From positions 1 to 64,000 of the forward strand of contig QCGG01000003.1 in the NCBI GenBank assembly GCA_003280055.1: a DNA stretch of 64,000 nucleotides, read 5' to 3'. Source of the stretch: Prochlorococcus sp. AG-363-P19 (GTDB taxonomy: Bacteria > Cyanobacteriota > Cyanobacteriia > PCC-6307 > Cyanobiaceae). The notes under the pieces were generated by a model. The model saw only the letters and a list, made by a program, of their open reading frames with translations, was not told the DNA's origin and made no database searches. Both the position numbers and the translations under genes were made by a program. Of this stretch, positions 18,131 to 27,673 are shown in pieces (positions within the stretch are counted from its first letter, which is position 1; each line of letters starts with the position of its first letter).

Positions 18131-18322
18131 TTGGTGGAGCGTGTACGACACAAACTCCTAGAGGGAGAGCAAAAGGAGTTTGCGTTAGTAGAGCGTTATA
18201 GGACAGATTATTTCGATGAGTGCTATGAGTATGAAAATGTGAAGAGGAATAAAAAATATGAGTGGAGTGATCGCTGCTTTAACAGTCAGGAAGACTTATG
18301 GGACTTCTTTGGTTATAAATGA
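18131..18322 (+). CDS. Small charged protein (63 aa)
   Basis: The frame begins with TTG-GTG (18,131/18,134) directly after the duplicated tail described at 18,020. The product is highly charged and Tyr/Glu rich, with a Trp/Phe C-terminus (DLWDFFGYK). Its stop overlaps the ATG of the next small gene (ATGA). It resembles the strings of tiny coupled genes at 36.1-37.0 kb. Function unknown. Confidence 0.5.
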   Translation: MVERVRHKLLEGEQKEFALVERYRTDYFDECYEYENVKRNKKYEWSDRCFNSQEDLWDFFGYK

Positions 18323-18447
18323 TCGAAGAGTTAAATGCAGATGTCGTGTATGCAAGAAGGGTAGAGACCCTTAGTGATGAGGAAGAAAAGAAGTGGATAA
18401 AATTAAGCGACGGTGGGAATCAAATCAAAGTGATAGGATCCGCCTAA
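18319..18447 (+). CDS. Small acidic-basic protein coupled to the previous gene (42 aa)
   Basis: The ATG overlaps the preceding stop (ATGA), and the frame runs 42 codons to TAA at 18,447, just before the convergent hydroxylase gene. The peptide is charged (VETLSDEEEKKWIKL). No domain recognised. Confidence 0.45.
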   Translation: MIEELNADVVYARRVETLSDEEEKKWIKLSDGGNQIKVIGSA

Positions 18448-18456
18448 AAGTCCTCT

Positions 18457-19605
18457 TTATTTAGCCAAAGAAGACACTGTAAGTATTTTCTTAACTCTTC
18501 TTTTAAACTTAATTATTGGGAGAACCGTAAAGGCATATAAAGGATGATATTTATTATAATCGGTACCTGTTACACCATAACTTGGAATATCTGCTATATG
18601 ACTGTCATCTAAATAAGTACCAAATAATCTATCCCATATAGAAAAAACAACACCTAAATTGCTGTCAAAATGCTCTGGTTTAGTAGAATGATGAATCCAA
18701 TGAATCCCAGGGCTCATTAGTATCCAGTTTACAGTCCTAGGGTAAATGATTTTTGTATTAGAGTGGCCAAAGTAACCTACAAATAATATATAACCTTCAA
18801 ATACAATATACATTGACAAAGGTATTATATCCCCATTTAATAAATAAGTATCTAAAAGAAGAGTATTTGCTGTGAAATTTAGAGGTTGAAGTAGAAGTCC
18901 ATGAAAAACCTCTTCGAGTGGTAATACCCTAAATATATTGAATATAGTCATTTCAGTAGCAGAATGGTGAAATTCATGCCAATCCCATATCATTGGGACT
19001 TTGTGCTCAAGCCAATGTGCAAAGAAAGCTGTAAAGTCAAGGCAAAGAAGTATAATTGCAAATACAATGATGGTATTAAATCTACTGAGATCTTTTATAT
19101 AATCATGAGTCGTAGAAAGTAAAAATTCATTTACAGCTAAGAGAAATTTAGGATTGTATCTTGAAAGTCCAATTGTTAGCAATACAGTAATAAAGGCAAA
19201 CTGACCTTTAAGCGTTGAAAAAACATAATACCATATGTCTGCATTCTTATATCCATCTGAAAATTTAATTCTTGCAATACTAGAAACATTTTGATCATTT
19301 CTTCTGCGTCGTCTTGTCTCGAAAAGTTCATAACCAACTATGATCCATATTGGTGAGGTAATTAATAAAAAGCTAAGACCTTTTTGGATTAAGTATCGTG
19401 GTAATCCTACTTGATTAGAAATATAGGTAATGATGCTATTAACTTCTAAAATTATTGAATCTAAGCCGGAAAGGTTAGCTTTTTTAGACCATATAACCCC
19501 TGGAATTAAAAGGAGAAACAGTAATATATTGATAAACAAAAAATTATTTGAACGGATATTCATATCTATATATTTTTTGTTCTTAGGGCAGCTAGTATTT
19601 TGCAT
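18457..19605 (-). CDS. Fatty acid hydroxylase/sterol desaturase-family membrane protein
   Basis: The histidine motifs of the FA_hydroxylase family are present in order: HWLEH, HEFHHSA, HGLLL, FGHSN and HWIHHS, among about five hydrophobic segments. Such di-iron membrane enzymes hydroxylate or desaturate lipids and carotenoids; the substrate cannot be read from sequence. The longest frame starts at TTG 19,629; I prefer ATG 19,605. Its 3' end lies 9 bp from the convergent small gene. Confidence 0.8.
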   Translation of the reverse strand: MQNTSCPKNKKYIDMNIRSNNFLFINILLFLLLIPGVIWSKKANLSGLDSIILEVNSIITYISNQVGLPRYLIQKGLSFLLITSPIWIIVGYELFETRRRRRNDQNVSSIARIKFSDGYKNADIWYYVFSTLKGQFAFITVLLTIGLSRYNPKFLLAVNEFLLSTTHDYIKDLSRFNTIIVFAIILLCLDFTAFFAHWLEHKVPMIWDWHEFHHSATEMTIFNIFRVLPLEEVFHGLLLQPLNFTANTLLLDTYLLNGDIIPLSMYIVFEGYILFVGYFGHSNTKIIYPRTVNWILMSPGIHWIHHSTKPEHFDSNLGVVFSIWDRLFGTYLDDSHIADIPSYGVTGTDYNKYHPLYAFTVLPIIKFKRRVKKILTVSSLAK

Positions 19606-19775
19606 ATTAATTAGTTTATTTGATGACAAGTTGGAGGGATGTAATCTATTGTTTAATTATAAGGTATAGCGTTACTATCTAATTAGGATTTTATCATTCT
19701 TAAAAAAGAAGGGTTTCCCAAAGCTAAGATTTCGTAAATCAGATATATCATAAGGTTCACGAAGTTTGATTATAG

Positions 19776-21839
19776 CTATGCTCTTCTTCGGTAAATTCTC
19801 CAACCATCATGATTTTCTTGATAAGTATATTCTGAAATGGATTCGAGTAAATAATCTGAATGACGTAAGTGCTCCAAGGCATAAGCTGAATCCTGAGAAC
19901 TAAGAGATGGAAACAGAAGATACTTGGGACCATGTTGATCTATAAAAAGAGATCTAAGTCGCATATCCTTTTTCGTTATTGCTCCCGTATGTATATACCA
20001 TGGATAACCTTCATTAAAGCCATTCAGTCTTAAGGTCGTCTCATGAAATGGTGAAAAAACCCAATAGTCTGATTTGTTATTAATTTCTTGAAGATATGGA
20101 TCAAGAGTCGAAAGTCTTTTAGTTATTGATTGATCATAACAGGGTGTACTCGCAGAGAAAGGTACAATTAATTTGCATTGATTATGGGCTGCATCATATA
20201 TAAACTTTTTAGAGTATGATAGACCTTCTTTATAGTTATAGGAATAAACAGATATGAGAAGAAAAATTGCAATTACCCCCGAGGAAAGGAACCAATGGTT
20301 TTTGGCTGGTGAAAGACCTTGAAGGGATGTTTGCCTAAAGTTAGAGATTAAAAGGAGAAACACAAAAAACGGGAAAAACCATAGATTCCAATCTCCTTGC
20401 TTATTTATATAATATGGCATCCAAGCAAGTATCATGATGGATAAAGCTATCGAGAAAGGATTTATAAATTTTTCTGAGTTCAACCCATTATCAATAAATC
20501 CTAGAAGAACTGTGTTAGTCAGGTTGACAATTGCTATAAAGAAAGCTGCTAAAGCTAGCACAGATGGCCATGAAGAGATGCCTCCATAACCCTTTACTCC
20601 CATTAGAGTAAAGAATGGACTTATTTGTGTAATAGTTGAAGAATTAGTAAATAATTTTACGAGTATAAGTGAAGAAAGGAGGTAGGAAGATATCACCAAT
20701 AGTAAAAAACAAATCGTGATCCACAAATAACCTTTAGCTGTATATTTATCAAGAAATGACTGCGTGATTATATAAGCAAAGAATCCAAAAAATATAACAA
20801 CTCCTAGCTCAATATTAAGAGCAAGGGATAGACCAGAGAAAACTGAGAGAACTAGTATGTATTTTCCTTTGTTTGTTAGTCTATCAATCCAGCTAAGAAG
20901 TAGTAAAGCAACAAAAAGAGAAAAGTAGCGAATTCCTGATTGATTAGGATGAGATATAGCCTTATGACTAAGAGAGAGCGATGGCAAAAGAGGTAGCGTT
21001 AGTAAAGACAACCATCGAAATCCTCTTTGACAGCTGATATATACACAGCCGAAAGCCAGAGCACTTGCAATAATATTAAAGAATTGAACTACCTTAATAG
21101 TAGTTAATTCATTAATAATATTAATTCCGCCAATTAAAGCAAAACCCTTTGTTAAAAAAGGAATTAAAAAGCCGTAATAAAAAGTTGATGGATCTGGTAA
21201 ATGTATCCCTTTTATGGCTTCTACACCAGGTATAATTGTAGCTGCGTGATGAAATTCATAGGAGATCAAATTATCAACATTTGAGATAGGGTACTGGAAA
21301 AAAACTGGCACAATATAACAAAGGACAATGTAGGGTATGAAAACTCCATAGCTGGCAAATGACAAAACCCTAGAGAGCTTAAAAATAGAGGGAATAGTTA
21401 AGAAATTGATTATTAGAGCAATAAAGCATGTAACCGCGAGCGGTACTCTAAAAACTCCACCTCCTATAACTAGAAGTATAATTATAGGAATAAGATAATT
21501 TAATAAAGTTTTAGCCTTAGGAGAATAGTCATCAGAAAGATTATTCTGATAATGAGTTTTTGAACTTAGGGTGAACAATAGCGCTATTGAAAATAATAAG
21601 AAAGTTGAGGTTAAGAATGCATAAAAAATAAATTGATTTCGTGTTGATTGAATACCAAAGATATTAATTTGTGTTTCTAGAAACTCTGTATTAACAATAG
21701 GTTCGATCCTAGAATATATTCCCAGTACTGTACCTAGCAATAAGGTTAATACGAAAGGGAGAGATTCATAGATTGGAAGAATTTTTCTCCTAAAGGCATT
21801 TGCAGTTTTACCTTGCATAAAGCTAAATCGAAACTCCAC
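19776..21839 (-). CDS. Large multi-pass membrane protein, possible GT-C glycosyltransferase
   Basis: About a dozen hydrophobic segments span most of the protein, followed by a soluble C-terminal ~130 residues with YTYQENHDGWRIYRR at the end. The first periplasmic loop contains acidic and aromatic residues (EFHHAATIIPG), and the overall design is like polyprenyl-phosphate-dependent GT-C enzymes. No diagnostic motif is certain. It starts with GTG at 21,839 (ATG 21,818 is an alternative). Confidence 0.45.
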   Translation of the reverse strand: MEFRFSFMQGKTANAFRRKILPIYESLPFVLTLLLGTVLGIYSRIEPIVNTEFLETQINIFGIQSTRNQFIFYAFLTSTFLLFSIALLFTLSSKTHYQNNLSDDYSPKAKTLLNYLIPIIILLVIGGGVFRVPLAVTCFIALIINFLTIPSIFKLSRVLSFASYGVFIPYIVLCYIVPVFFQYPISNVDNLISYEFHHAATIIPGVEAIKGIHLPDPSTFYYGFLIPFLTKGFALIGGINIINELTTIKVVQFFNIIASALAFGCVYISCQRGFRWLSLLTLPLLPSLSLSHKAISHPNQSGIRYFSLFVALLLLSWIDRLTNKGKYILVLSVFSGLSLALNIELGVVIFFGFFAYIITQSFLDKYTAKGYLWITICFLLLVISSYLLSSLILVKLFTNSSTITQISPFFTLMGVKGYGGISSWPSVLALAAFFIAIVNLTNTVLLGFIDNGLNSEKFINPFSIALSIMILAWMPYYINKQGDWNLWFFPFFVFLLLISNFRQTSLQGLSPAKNHWFLSSGVIAIFLLISVYSYNYKEGLSYSKKFIYDAAHNQCKLIVPFSASTPCYDQSITKRLSTLDPYLQEINNKSDYWVFSPFHETTLRLNGFNEGYPWYIHTGAITKKDMRLRSLFIDQHGPKYLLFPSLSSQDSAYALEHLRHSDYLLESISEYTYQENHDGWRIYRRRA

Positions 21840-22279
21840 AAGAATCAGTGTGTTCTTTTATTTATTCTAGACTAAATAGACAAAAAAAGAAACGTCCGTT
21901 AGTGGCTCTTAATTTGGATTACCTAATCCATAATTACTCGACGTTTATTTCGGTAATTTTGATGCAATGAGATATTGTTAAACTTGCTTTTAAAAATTGC
22001 TTTCTATGTTTAAATCACTATGTATAAGTTAATAACTAAAAAGCAATCAAACCTGAACTCAATCAATTTCTTTTAAAAATAGTTTAAAATACTTATAAAA
22101 GAGACATCCAATTATTTAATCAACAATACCTTGACTTTTAGAGCAGAAATAACAGGAATTATGATTGTATTTTATGGAATTATGCTTCTTCATCTAGATT
22201 CGTTTAGAACAGCCTATAAAGATTTGAGCAAATTAAAAAACCTTAGCCATTTAATTATGACTGTATATTCACAATGTGT
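21840..22279. other. 440-bp AT-rich gap
   Basis: I see only a 40-codon frame at 22,159 with no supporting signal. There is no repeat or RNA gene that I can defend. Confidence 0.35.
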
Positions 22280-23137
22280 TTAGCGTGCAACTTTTAAGAA
22301 TTGCTGTAATGTTGTATTTTCTTTAAATACAGCATGTATTGATGGGAACTTACTAAGAATAATATCTAGCAGCTTCCAGGGAAATAAAATTTGAATCATC
22401 AAAAAGGGTCCCTTTTTTTTTGTGATTTCCAAAATGGTCTCAGAGATATCTAGAAGGCTCATAACTTTCTCCCCTGCGAGGGTGTAAGTCTGCATACCTT
22501 GTAAAATTGATCTTCCTCTAATAAATTCGAGAATCTCATTACAGGCTTCTGATACGTCTATTGCCCTATAAGTGTTCCTTGAGGGTGGTACTAATGAGAT
22601 AAATGGAAATTGTAAAAGAGTAAGGAGCTTCTTGTAATTAATTGGAATACTTTTTCCAGTTCTAAGGTCATCGATGGGAATAAGTAGAGGCATCCTTAAA
22701 ACTATATAATTAGAAAAATATGACTTTTGGAGAGCTTCCTCGCACAACCTCTTTTGTTTAGTGTATAGATCCTGTAACTCTCCAATCTCTGCGTTAATCG
22801 TACTAATGTGAATCAAAAACTTCGGTATAGATGTCTTATAATTAAGTAAGTCTCTCGCTAGAAAACTGTTTACATAGAAATCTGAATTTGTTTTTGGCTG
22901 AAGAGATGCTATTAAATTAATCACTATGCATGAATTACATTGTGGCCATCTTTTATCAAAAATATTATAAAGATCTTCACTATTCGTAATTCTATCCTTC
23001 CGACTAATATCAATAGTGATAGTTTGTATTTTCTCCTTCTCTAAATACCTTTTCAAGGCCCTTGCAAGGCAGCCAGTTCTCCCAATTAATATTATGCTTG
23101 GTTTCTCAGAAAAACCCAAACCGCTTTCTTGCTTCAA
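22280..23137 (-). CDS. NAD(P)-dependent epimerase/reductase-like SDR protein
   Basis: The N-terminus has a Rossmann nucleotide-binding start (SIILIGRTGCLARALKRYL), with the Gly pattern altered from GxxGxxG. YTKQKRLCEEAL matches the YxxxK catalytic pair, and LIHISTINAE the preceding Ser/Thr strand, of extended SDRs. It reads as a sugar epimerase/dehydratase-like oxidoreductase. The TTG start at 23,137 overlaps the end of the radical SAM gene by ~32 bp, so the two are co-transcribed. Confidence 0.65.
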   Translation of the reverse strand: MKQESGLGFSEKPSIILIGRTGCLARALKRYLEKEKIQTITIDISRKDRITNSEDLYNIFDKRWPQCNSCIVINLIASLQPKTNSDFYVNSFLARDLLNYKTSIPKFLIHISTINAEIGELQDLYTKQKRLCEEALQKSYFSNYIVLRMPLLIPIDDLRTGKSIPINYKKLLTLLQFPFISLVPPSRNTYRAIDVSEACNEILEFIRGRSILQGMQTYTLAGEKVMSLLDISETILEITKKKGPFLMIQILFPWKLLDIILSKFPSIHAVFKENTTLQQFLKVAR

Positions 23138-24470
23138 TTTTCAGCAGGCGATAGGTTATCTTTATAAGTCGAAAAGCTGAAGTATAAAAAATACCATATG
23201 CTTTTGTAAGCAAAAACTTAACATCCTCTGGCCTTAAGTTCTCATGTTTGAAAACCAGGTCCCATTGAGTATAGTCTTCAAATTTGCTAGCTATGATTCT
23301 ATCTTTATACTCGGAATAAATTGGAGTACCTGGGTATGGAGTGAAAACACTAAATTGAAGATACGTGACTGGGAGCTTCGATGCATATTCAATAGTTTTA
23401 ATAGCATTCTTCATATTATCTCCAGGAAAACCAATTATGAACATAGCCTTGACAGATATTCCTTGATTCTCTAATTCTCTAATAGATCTAAGCTGCTGTT
23501 CATTAGTGGCATTCTGCCTACGTGTTTCCTTTATTGACTCTGGATTAATTGATTCAATTCCTACAAAGACTATTCGCAAACCTGCTCTTGACATAATTTT
23601 AATAAGCTCTTTATCTAAATCCTTTAAATGCAATTCAGCTCCCCATACAATCTTGAGCTTTCTTCGTATTATCTCTTCGCAAATTTGAATTACATGACCT
23701 CTATTTAAAGTAAATACTGGGTCTCTAAATAGAAAGCTCTTTACGCCTAAATAATTCCGATAATATTCTAATTGATTTACAACTCTCTGGGCACTTTCAA
23801 GTCTAGACCTCCGCCCTTGTTGAAGTGGGTAAACACAATAGTTAAAACACGAATAAGGACATCCTCTGCTAGATGAAAGAGGAATACTTGTTCCAGAGCC
23901 TAAAAATCCCATTACAGGCTTCTTATGCTTTAATATAATTTCCCAGTTTGGTTCTGGAAGTTGATTCACATCACCTTCTAAAACAGCGGGGGATATCTTT
24001 TGAGATTCACTAGACAAAGAATTTATTATTTCTGGATTAAACCATATAGAAGTATCAGGTTCACCTATTAATACATTAAAACCAGCTTCAATATATTTTT
24101 CTGGATTATTTGATGCAAATGAACCTACGAATAGAATAGGCTTTCCTAAATATTTTAATTGTTGTGCGGCTTTTATTTCACTTTCGCAAGTGACTATAGA
24201 GCTGCTAAAAATAAATATGTCGAATGATTCTGTAAATATTAACTCGGTCGAATATTGACACTGATGTCCCAGATTATGAACAGCAGATATAGTGCTCACA
24301 AAATACAGAGGTGGCCAGAATATACTCTCTTTTTGGTATCTAGCTAAAAATCTAGTAAAACCGTTACCACCATAGTTATTTCCTGTTCCATACCCGCCAT
24401 TAACATCTTTATTGATGCGATATCCAAGCTCACGGTATATGTCAATAAATAATATTTTCTTCTTATCCAT
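23106..24470 (-). CDS. B12-binding-domain radical SAM protein
   Basis: The first ~160 residues resemble a cobalamin-binding domain (IFSSSIVTC, GKPILFVGSFASN, AGFNVLIGEPD). A radical SAM barrel follows, starting at SSSRGCPYSCFNYCVYP. The cluster cysteines are spaced Cx3Cx3C rather than the usual Cx3Cx2C. Conserved GIESINPE and IIGFPGD segments support the barrel. Enzymes of this type methylate or rearrange lipids, tetrapyrroles or natural products. The coupled SDR gene suggests a two-step modification; the substrate is unknown. Confidence 0.8.
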   Translation of the reverse strand: MDKKKILFIDIYRELGYRINKDVNGGYGTGNNYGGNGFTRFLARYQKESIFWPPLYFVSTISAVHNLGHQCQYSTELIFTESFDIFIFSSSIVTCESEIKAAQQLKYLGKPILFVGSFASNNPEKYIEAGFNVLIGEPDTSIWFNPEIINSLSSESQKISPAVLEGDVNQLPEPNWEIILKHKKPVMGFLGSGTSIPLSSSRGCPYSCFNYCVYPLQQGRRSRLESAQRVVNQLEYYRNYLGVKSFLFRDPVFTLNRGHVIQICEEIIRRKLKIVWGAELHLKDLDKELIKIMSRAGLRIVFVGIESINPESIKETRRQNATNEQQLRSIRELENQGISVKAMFIIGFPGDNMKNAIKTIEYASKLPVTYLQFSVFTPYPGTPIYSEYKDRIIASKFEDYTQWDLVFKHENLRPEDVKFLLTKAYGIFYTSAFRLIKITYRLLKIEARKRFGFF

Positions 24471-24601
24471 CTAAGAAATCTTATTCCCAGTAAACACTGG
24501 AAAGAACAGTTGGAAAATTGTATTAGAAGTTATAGATCACTTGATATAGCCGAAGAGCCAATCACGGACGCTTTCTATTCTGTCTAGAGATTCTTGAAGT
24601 A

Positions 24602-24796
24602 CTAGCAAACTTGCTTGGCTTCTTCTAGATCCTTCATCCCATAGTCTTCGGACATTTTCGAGAAGCCGAGTTCTTGTAACTGTGGAAGAACAGGCCAGAG
24701 CCAATGACTTTGTTTTTGACCTGATTCAAGTTCGGTGATGGTCATTTGAAAAGCACTAGGTTTGCCAAGACTCTGAGCTTTGTGAAAGATTTCCAT
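24602..24796 (-). pseudogene. Truncated DUF1810-family protein
   Basis: The 64 residues match the N-terminal half of DUF1810 (FHKAQS, ELESGQKQSHWLWPVLPQLQELGFSKMS). The family is normally ~140 aa, so the C-terminal half is missing after LEEAKQVC. It is probably a relic. Confidence 0.65.
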
Positions 24797-24862
24797 CAGA
24801 ATCTCTTGCTTGAAAAGGTGCAGTCAATCTAAGTATTAACGGTGCCAATAAAAAGTTCTTCA

Positions 24863-25207
24863 TTACCCCATATCGCCACAAACTGCTCTGATCAAAAAGG
24901 GCATCCCTTTCTCAACTCCACTCCTTGATAGGGCAGGGACTAGATAGTCATCAATAGTTGATTTCAAGCAATCCGCAACACGCCAATCATTTATGCGAGT
25001 AGGTGTATCACTGGAATATTCGACTCTGGTTCTAAATTTGTACCTAATTCCGCCGTCTATAGGTTGCTTTTCATGTAAGAACATTTTGTATGTAATACCC
25101 ATTTGAAGGCCTACATAAAACGGTTCTTCTGTTGTATCTTTGATCTGGTCACCTTGACACCCAATAATCAAAAGGCCTCCGATTAATGGAAGTAGTAAGC
25201 GTTTCAT
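24863..25207 (-). CDS. Small lipoprotein (114 aa)
   Basis: Starting at ATG 25,207, the product has a lipoprotein signal peptide with lipobox LIIGC near residue 16. A mature domain of ~95 residues follows with three cysteines. The longer frame to 25,285 reads into the integrase relic on the same strand, so the internal start is correct. No domain recognised. Confidence 0.65.
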   Translation of the reverse strand: MKRLLLPLIGGLLIIGCQGDQIKDTTEEPFYVGLQMGITYKMFLHEKQPIDGGIRYKFRTRVEYSSDTPTRINDWRVADCLKSTIDDYLVPALSRSGVEKGMPFLIRAVCGDMG

Positions 25208-25214
25208 ATTTAAA

Positions 25215-25385
25215 TTATGCAGTCTTAGCAGCTTTATTTCTTGTACCGTAAAGATCAGCAGTTCGATCAGGAACAAAACGGGCATAACTTTCTAAGTGAA
25301 CTTCTATTGAATGACCAATCGCCGAGGCAAAATATGAGATAGGCAAACTAGGCTCTAATTCCAGGAAAATTCCAGCAAGCCTAAA
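25215..25385 (-). pseudogene. C-terminal remnant of a tyrosine recombinase
   Basis: The minus strand encodes LELEPSLPISYFASAIGHSI, then EVHLESYARFVPDRTADL and a stop at 25,215. GHS plus a Tyr about nine residues later is the pattern around the nucleophile of phage-type integrases. No catalytic Arg or start codon remains upstream. It may be the missing half of an integrase like the one truncated at 55.9 kb. The rest of the 25,208-25,551 gap shows no gene. Confidence 0.65.
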
Positions 25386-25551
25386 GGAGCCTCTTCTTTA
25401 ACATAGCTCTGAGAAATAGCAGGGTATAAGCAAGTAATAACTGCCATTACGTAAAAGACTAGTCTTTCTAATAAGGGAAAATAATTAGGAGAAAGAATTT
25501 TTAAAAAGAAAAATAATAAAGAGTAAGCATGATATAAGCCTTAAAATAAAT

Positions 25552-26145
25552 CTATTTATTGATATTCATATCATTCAGAATCTCTTGTAAATACTGCACT
25601 TCTCCTGGCTCAGGCTTAATATCGCCATTACTGATTCCTAAAAGATGCAGCTTGATTATTTCATACACATCATTATCTTCCATAAGTTCTAAGTCTTCAT
25701 ATCTATGAACACCAATATTGCGATGATATTTTTTTGCATTATCGGATTTATTATGATCAGTGCTTAATTCTCTCTGATTAAGCGAATCATTCAATCTAAG
25801 ATCAGGAAATGCTTTTTGCCTAATCATCTCTTCTTCAGGCCAACCTTCCTTTTCTTCAATCTTTTCTCTAGAGCTCCTTAATAATCTAAAAAAAGACTTT
25901 CTTAAGCGAAGGTTCTCATATGAAATAAAAAGCACAAGAGCAGCAAACAAGAATTGAGCAAACTGGGAAATTGGGTCTAGTCGCCATCCTTGAAAAAAAA
26001 GAATTAAGCCATCAACAAAAAGCACTAGGGCAATTATTACGTCATAACCTCTTTTTATCTTTCCATCGATAGAAAGAGTCCATAGACTTGCAATCATGAG
26101 TGCTATACCAACAATACTTGCCCAATTGAAAGAGTCATTAATCAT
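25552..26145 (-). CDS. Ycf66-family membrane protein
   Basis: The N-terminus carries three hydrophobic segments with the Ycf66 signature: SIVGIALMIA, then ILFFQGWRLDPISQFAQFL and SYENLRLRKSFFRLL. A charged cytoplasmic tail of ~120 residues follows. Ycf66 is conserved across cyanobacteria and some plastids, with unknown function. Its presence supports a cyanobacterial origin. Confidence 0.8.
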   Translation of the reverse strand: MINDSFNWASIVGIALMIASLWTLSIDGKIKRGYDVIIALVLFVDGLILFFQGWRLDPISQFAQFLFAALVLFISYENLRLRKSFFRLLRSSREKIEEKEGWPEEEMIRQKAFPDLRLNDSLNQRELSTDHNKSDNAKKYHRNIGVHRYEDLELMEDNDVYEIIKLHLLGISNGDIKPEPGEVQYLQEILNDMNINK

Positions 26146-26321
26146 TTAGTTTTGATCTGGCTATAAGATTTTCTTCTTACATCCTATCTAATCAAAGAAA
26201 GAAGACGGCAATACTACAGGGCGATTTCTATGGCCTACAAGTAGAGAGAGTGAAGAAATCGCTGGAGAGTAACTAAAAGTTGCTCAGTAGCCTCAGAAGC
26301 ACTATTAGTAGAGAAGACAAA

Positions 26322-26412
26322 AATGAAATTAGCTACTGGCCAATGAGAACTTCCCTTTGTTTGATAGAAACCGATCTCAGCGAATCAAGATTTTCTATCC
26401 GAACTTTATTAT
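26322..26412 (+). repeat. EVE-start repeat, copy B
   Basis: ATGAAATTAGCTACTGGCCA keeps the core of the EVE start. It is followed by left-end type I sequence (ACCGATCTCAGCGAATC) and one arm octamer (ATCCGAAC). The remaining gap (26,146-26,643) holds no recognised gene. Confidence 0.75.
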
Positions 26413-26643
26413 AAATGTAAACGTATCAATCAATTGATTGATTATATAAAAAAGAAGAGAAAAGCAAGATCAAAAGTTCTCTTTATGATCATCAAACGGA
26501 TGAAAAAGCTAAGAAGTCTGATTACACATTATCATCCTCCTAGTCTTCATCAGCTACTATCCACAACCAAAGAGGTAGAGTAAAGGCTGCTTTGTAATTA
26601 GTACAGAGACAGTTTACTTAGTTCATCCCTTTGGGCAAACTCT

Positions 26644-27453
26644 ATGAAAAGCATTATTAAAAGGATTTTACCAAAATATCTAATAACAATTATCAAAGGA
26701 ATAATTGATGCACATTGGGGGTGCTATCAACCTTTTAAAGGAGTCATCCTGAATCTTAATGATTTACCTGGCAAGCAAAAATATAATCAATTGTTCTTTA
26801 CTGATCAGCACCTTGCTCGCTGGTCTAACATAGCGGTTAAACATACAAGCAATCTAATCAATCAGAATGAAGGGAAGTTCATAGCTCCTTGCGTCAAGGT
26901 TGATTTAGACCTTCTGCCATTATTAATATCAACCCAAGAAAAAGAACAATCAGTTCTGGACTGGGGAGGTGCAACAGGATTTTCGTATTTACCTACTAAA
27001 TTTGGCTGCCTAAAGAAACTGAAAAAGTACGTAATTATCGAGTCATCTGATTGCTGCAAGGCAGGTGAAAATATGTTTGATGATAATTCACTTATCTTTT
27101 CGGAGAATATTCCAAACGAAGAATTTGATATTATTCTAATAGGATCTGCTCTTCAATATGCAATTGACTATGAGCAAAAACTAAGAGAGCTTTCAGCCGT
27201 CAATAAAAAATGGTTCTTATTTACAAAGTTGCCTGCCGGAGAAAATCCAACTTATATAAGTACGACAGGTTCTGAATACCTTTTAGAGAAGCGCGATCCA
27301 ATGTATATATTCAATGTTTATGAGATTATTAAAATAATGGAAAAATTAGGTTACAAGCTTGTCTTCAAGGGTGCTGCTGGTGTGTTAAACCAATGGAAGT
27401 TTGAGCCCAAATATAGAGTTGAACGATATTGCAATCTATTGTTTGAAAAGTAA
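26644..27453 (+). CDS. TIGR04325-family putative methyltransferase
   Basis: The 269-aa protein matches the LIC12133/TIGR04325 type: VLDWGGATGFSYLP near residue 98 as SAM-binding motif I and EEFDIILIGSALQY as a later strand. These proteins occur in surface-glycan and formyl/methyl-decorating loci. It lies alone between repeat copies B and C, as a cassette-like unit. The substrate is unknown. Confidence 0.7.
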   Translation: MKSIIKRILPKYLITIIKGIIDAHWGCYQPFKGVILNLNDLPGKQKYNQLFFTDQHLARWSNIAVKHTSNLINQNEGKFIAPCVKVDLDLLPLLISTQEKEQSVLDWGGATGFSYLPTKFGCLKKLKKYVIIESSDCCKAGENMFDDNSLIFSENIPNEEFDIILIGSALQYAIDYEQKLRELSAVNKKWFLFTKLPAGENPTYISTTGSEYLLEKRDPMYIFNVYEIIKIMEKLGYKLVFKGAAGVLNQWKFEPKYRVERYCNLLFEK

Positions 27454-27483
27454 TTTTAAATAGTTTTATACTGTCATTTTCAG

Positions 27484-27590
27484 AGTTCCATTGATATGAC
27501 TGAAATTAACTACTGGCTAATGAACAGTTAAAAGTCATTGTTATCCATGGATTAGAAGGAATCCATAAATCCGGTTCGAACTTTCAAACC
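27484..27590 (+). repeat. EVE-start repeat, copy C
   Basis: ATGACTGAAATTAACTACTGG at 27,496 is almost identical to the EVE start and encodes MTEINYWLMNS before a stop. Left-end type II sequence follows (GGATTAGAAGGAATCC) with GTTCGAAC/TTTCAAAC arm octamers at the end. Confidence 0.9.
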
Positions 27591-27673
27591 AATCAAAACA
27601 AGGCACGAAATACAAAAAGAAAGCTATCAGTAAATAGAATGATTGCTCTTTACATTTCTCAGACGTCCTTAAT

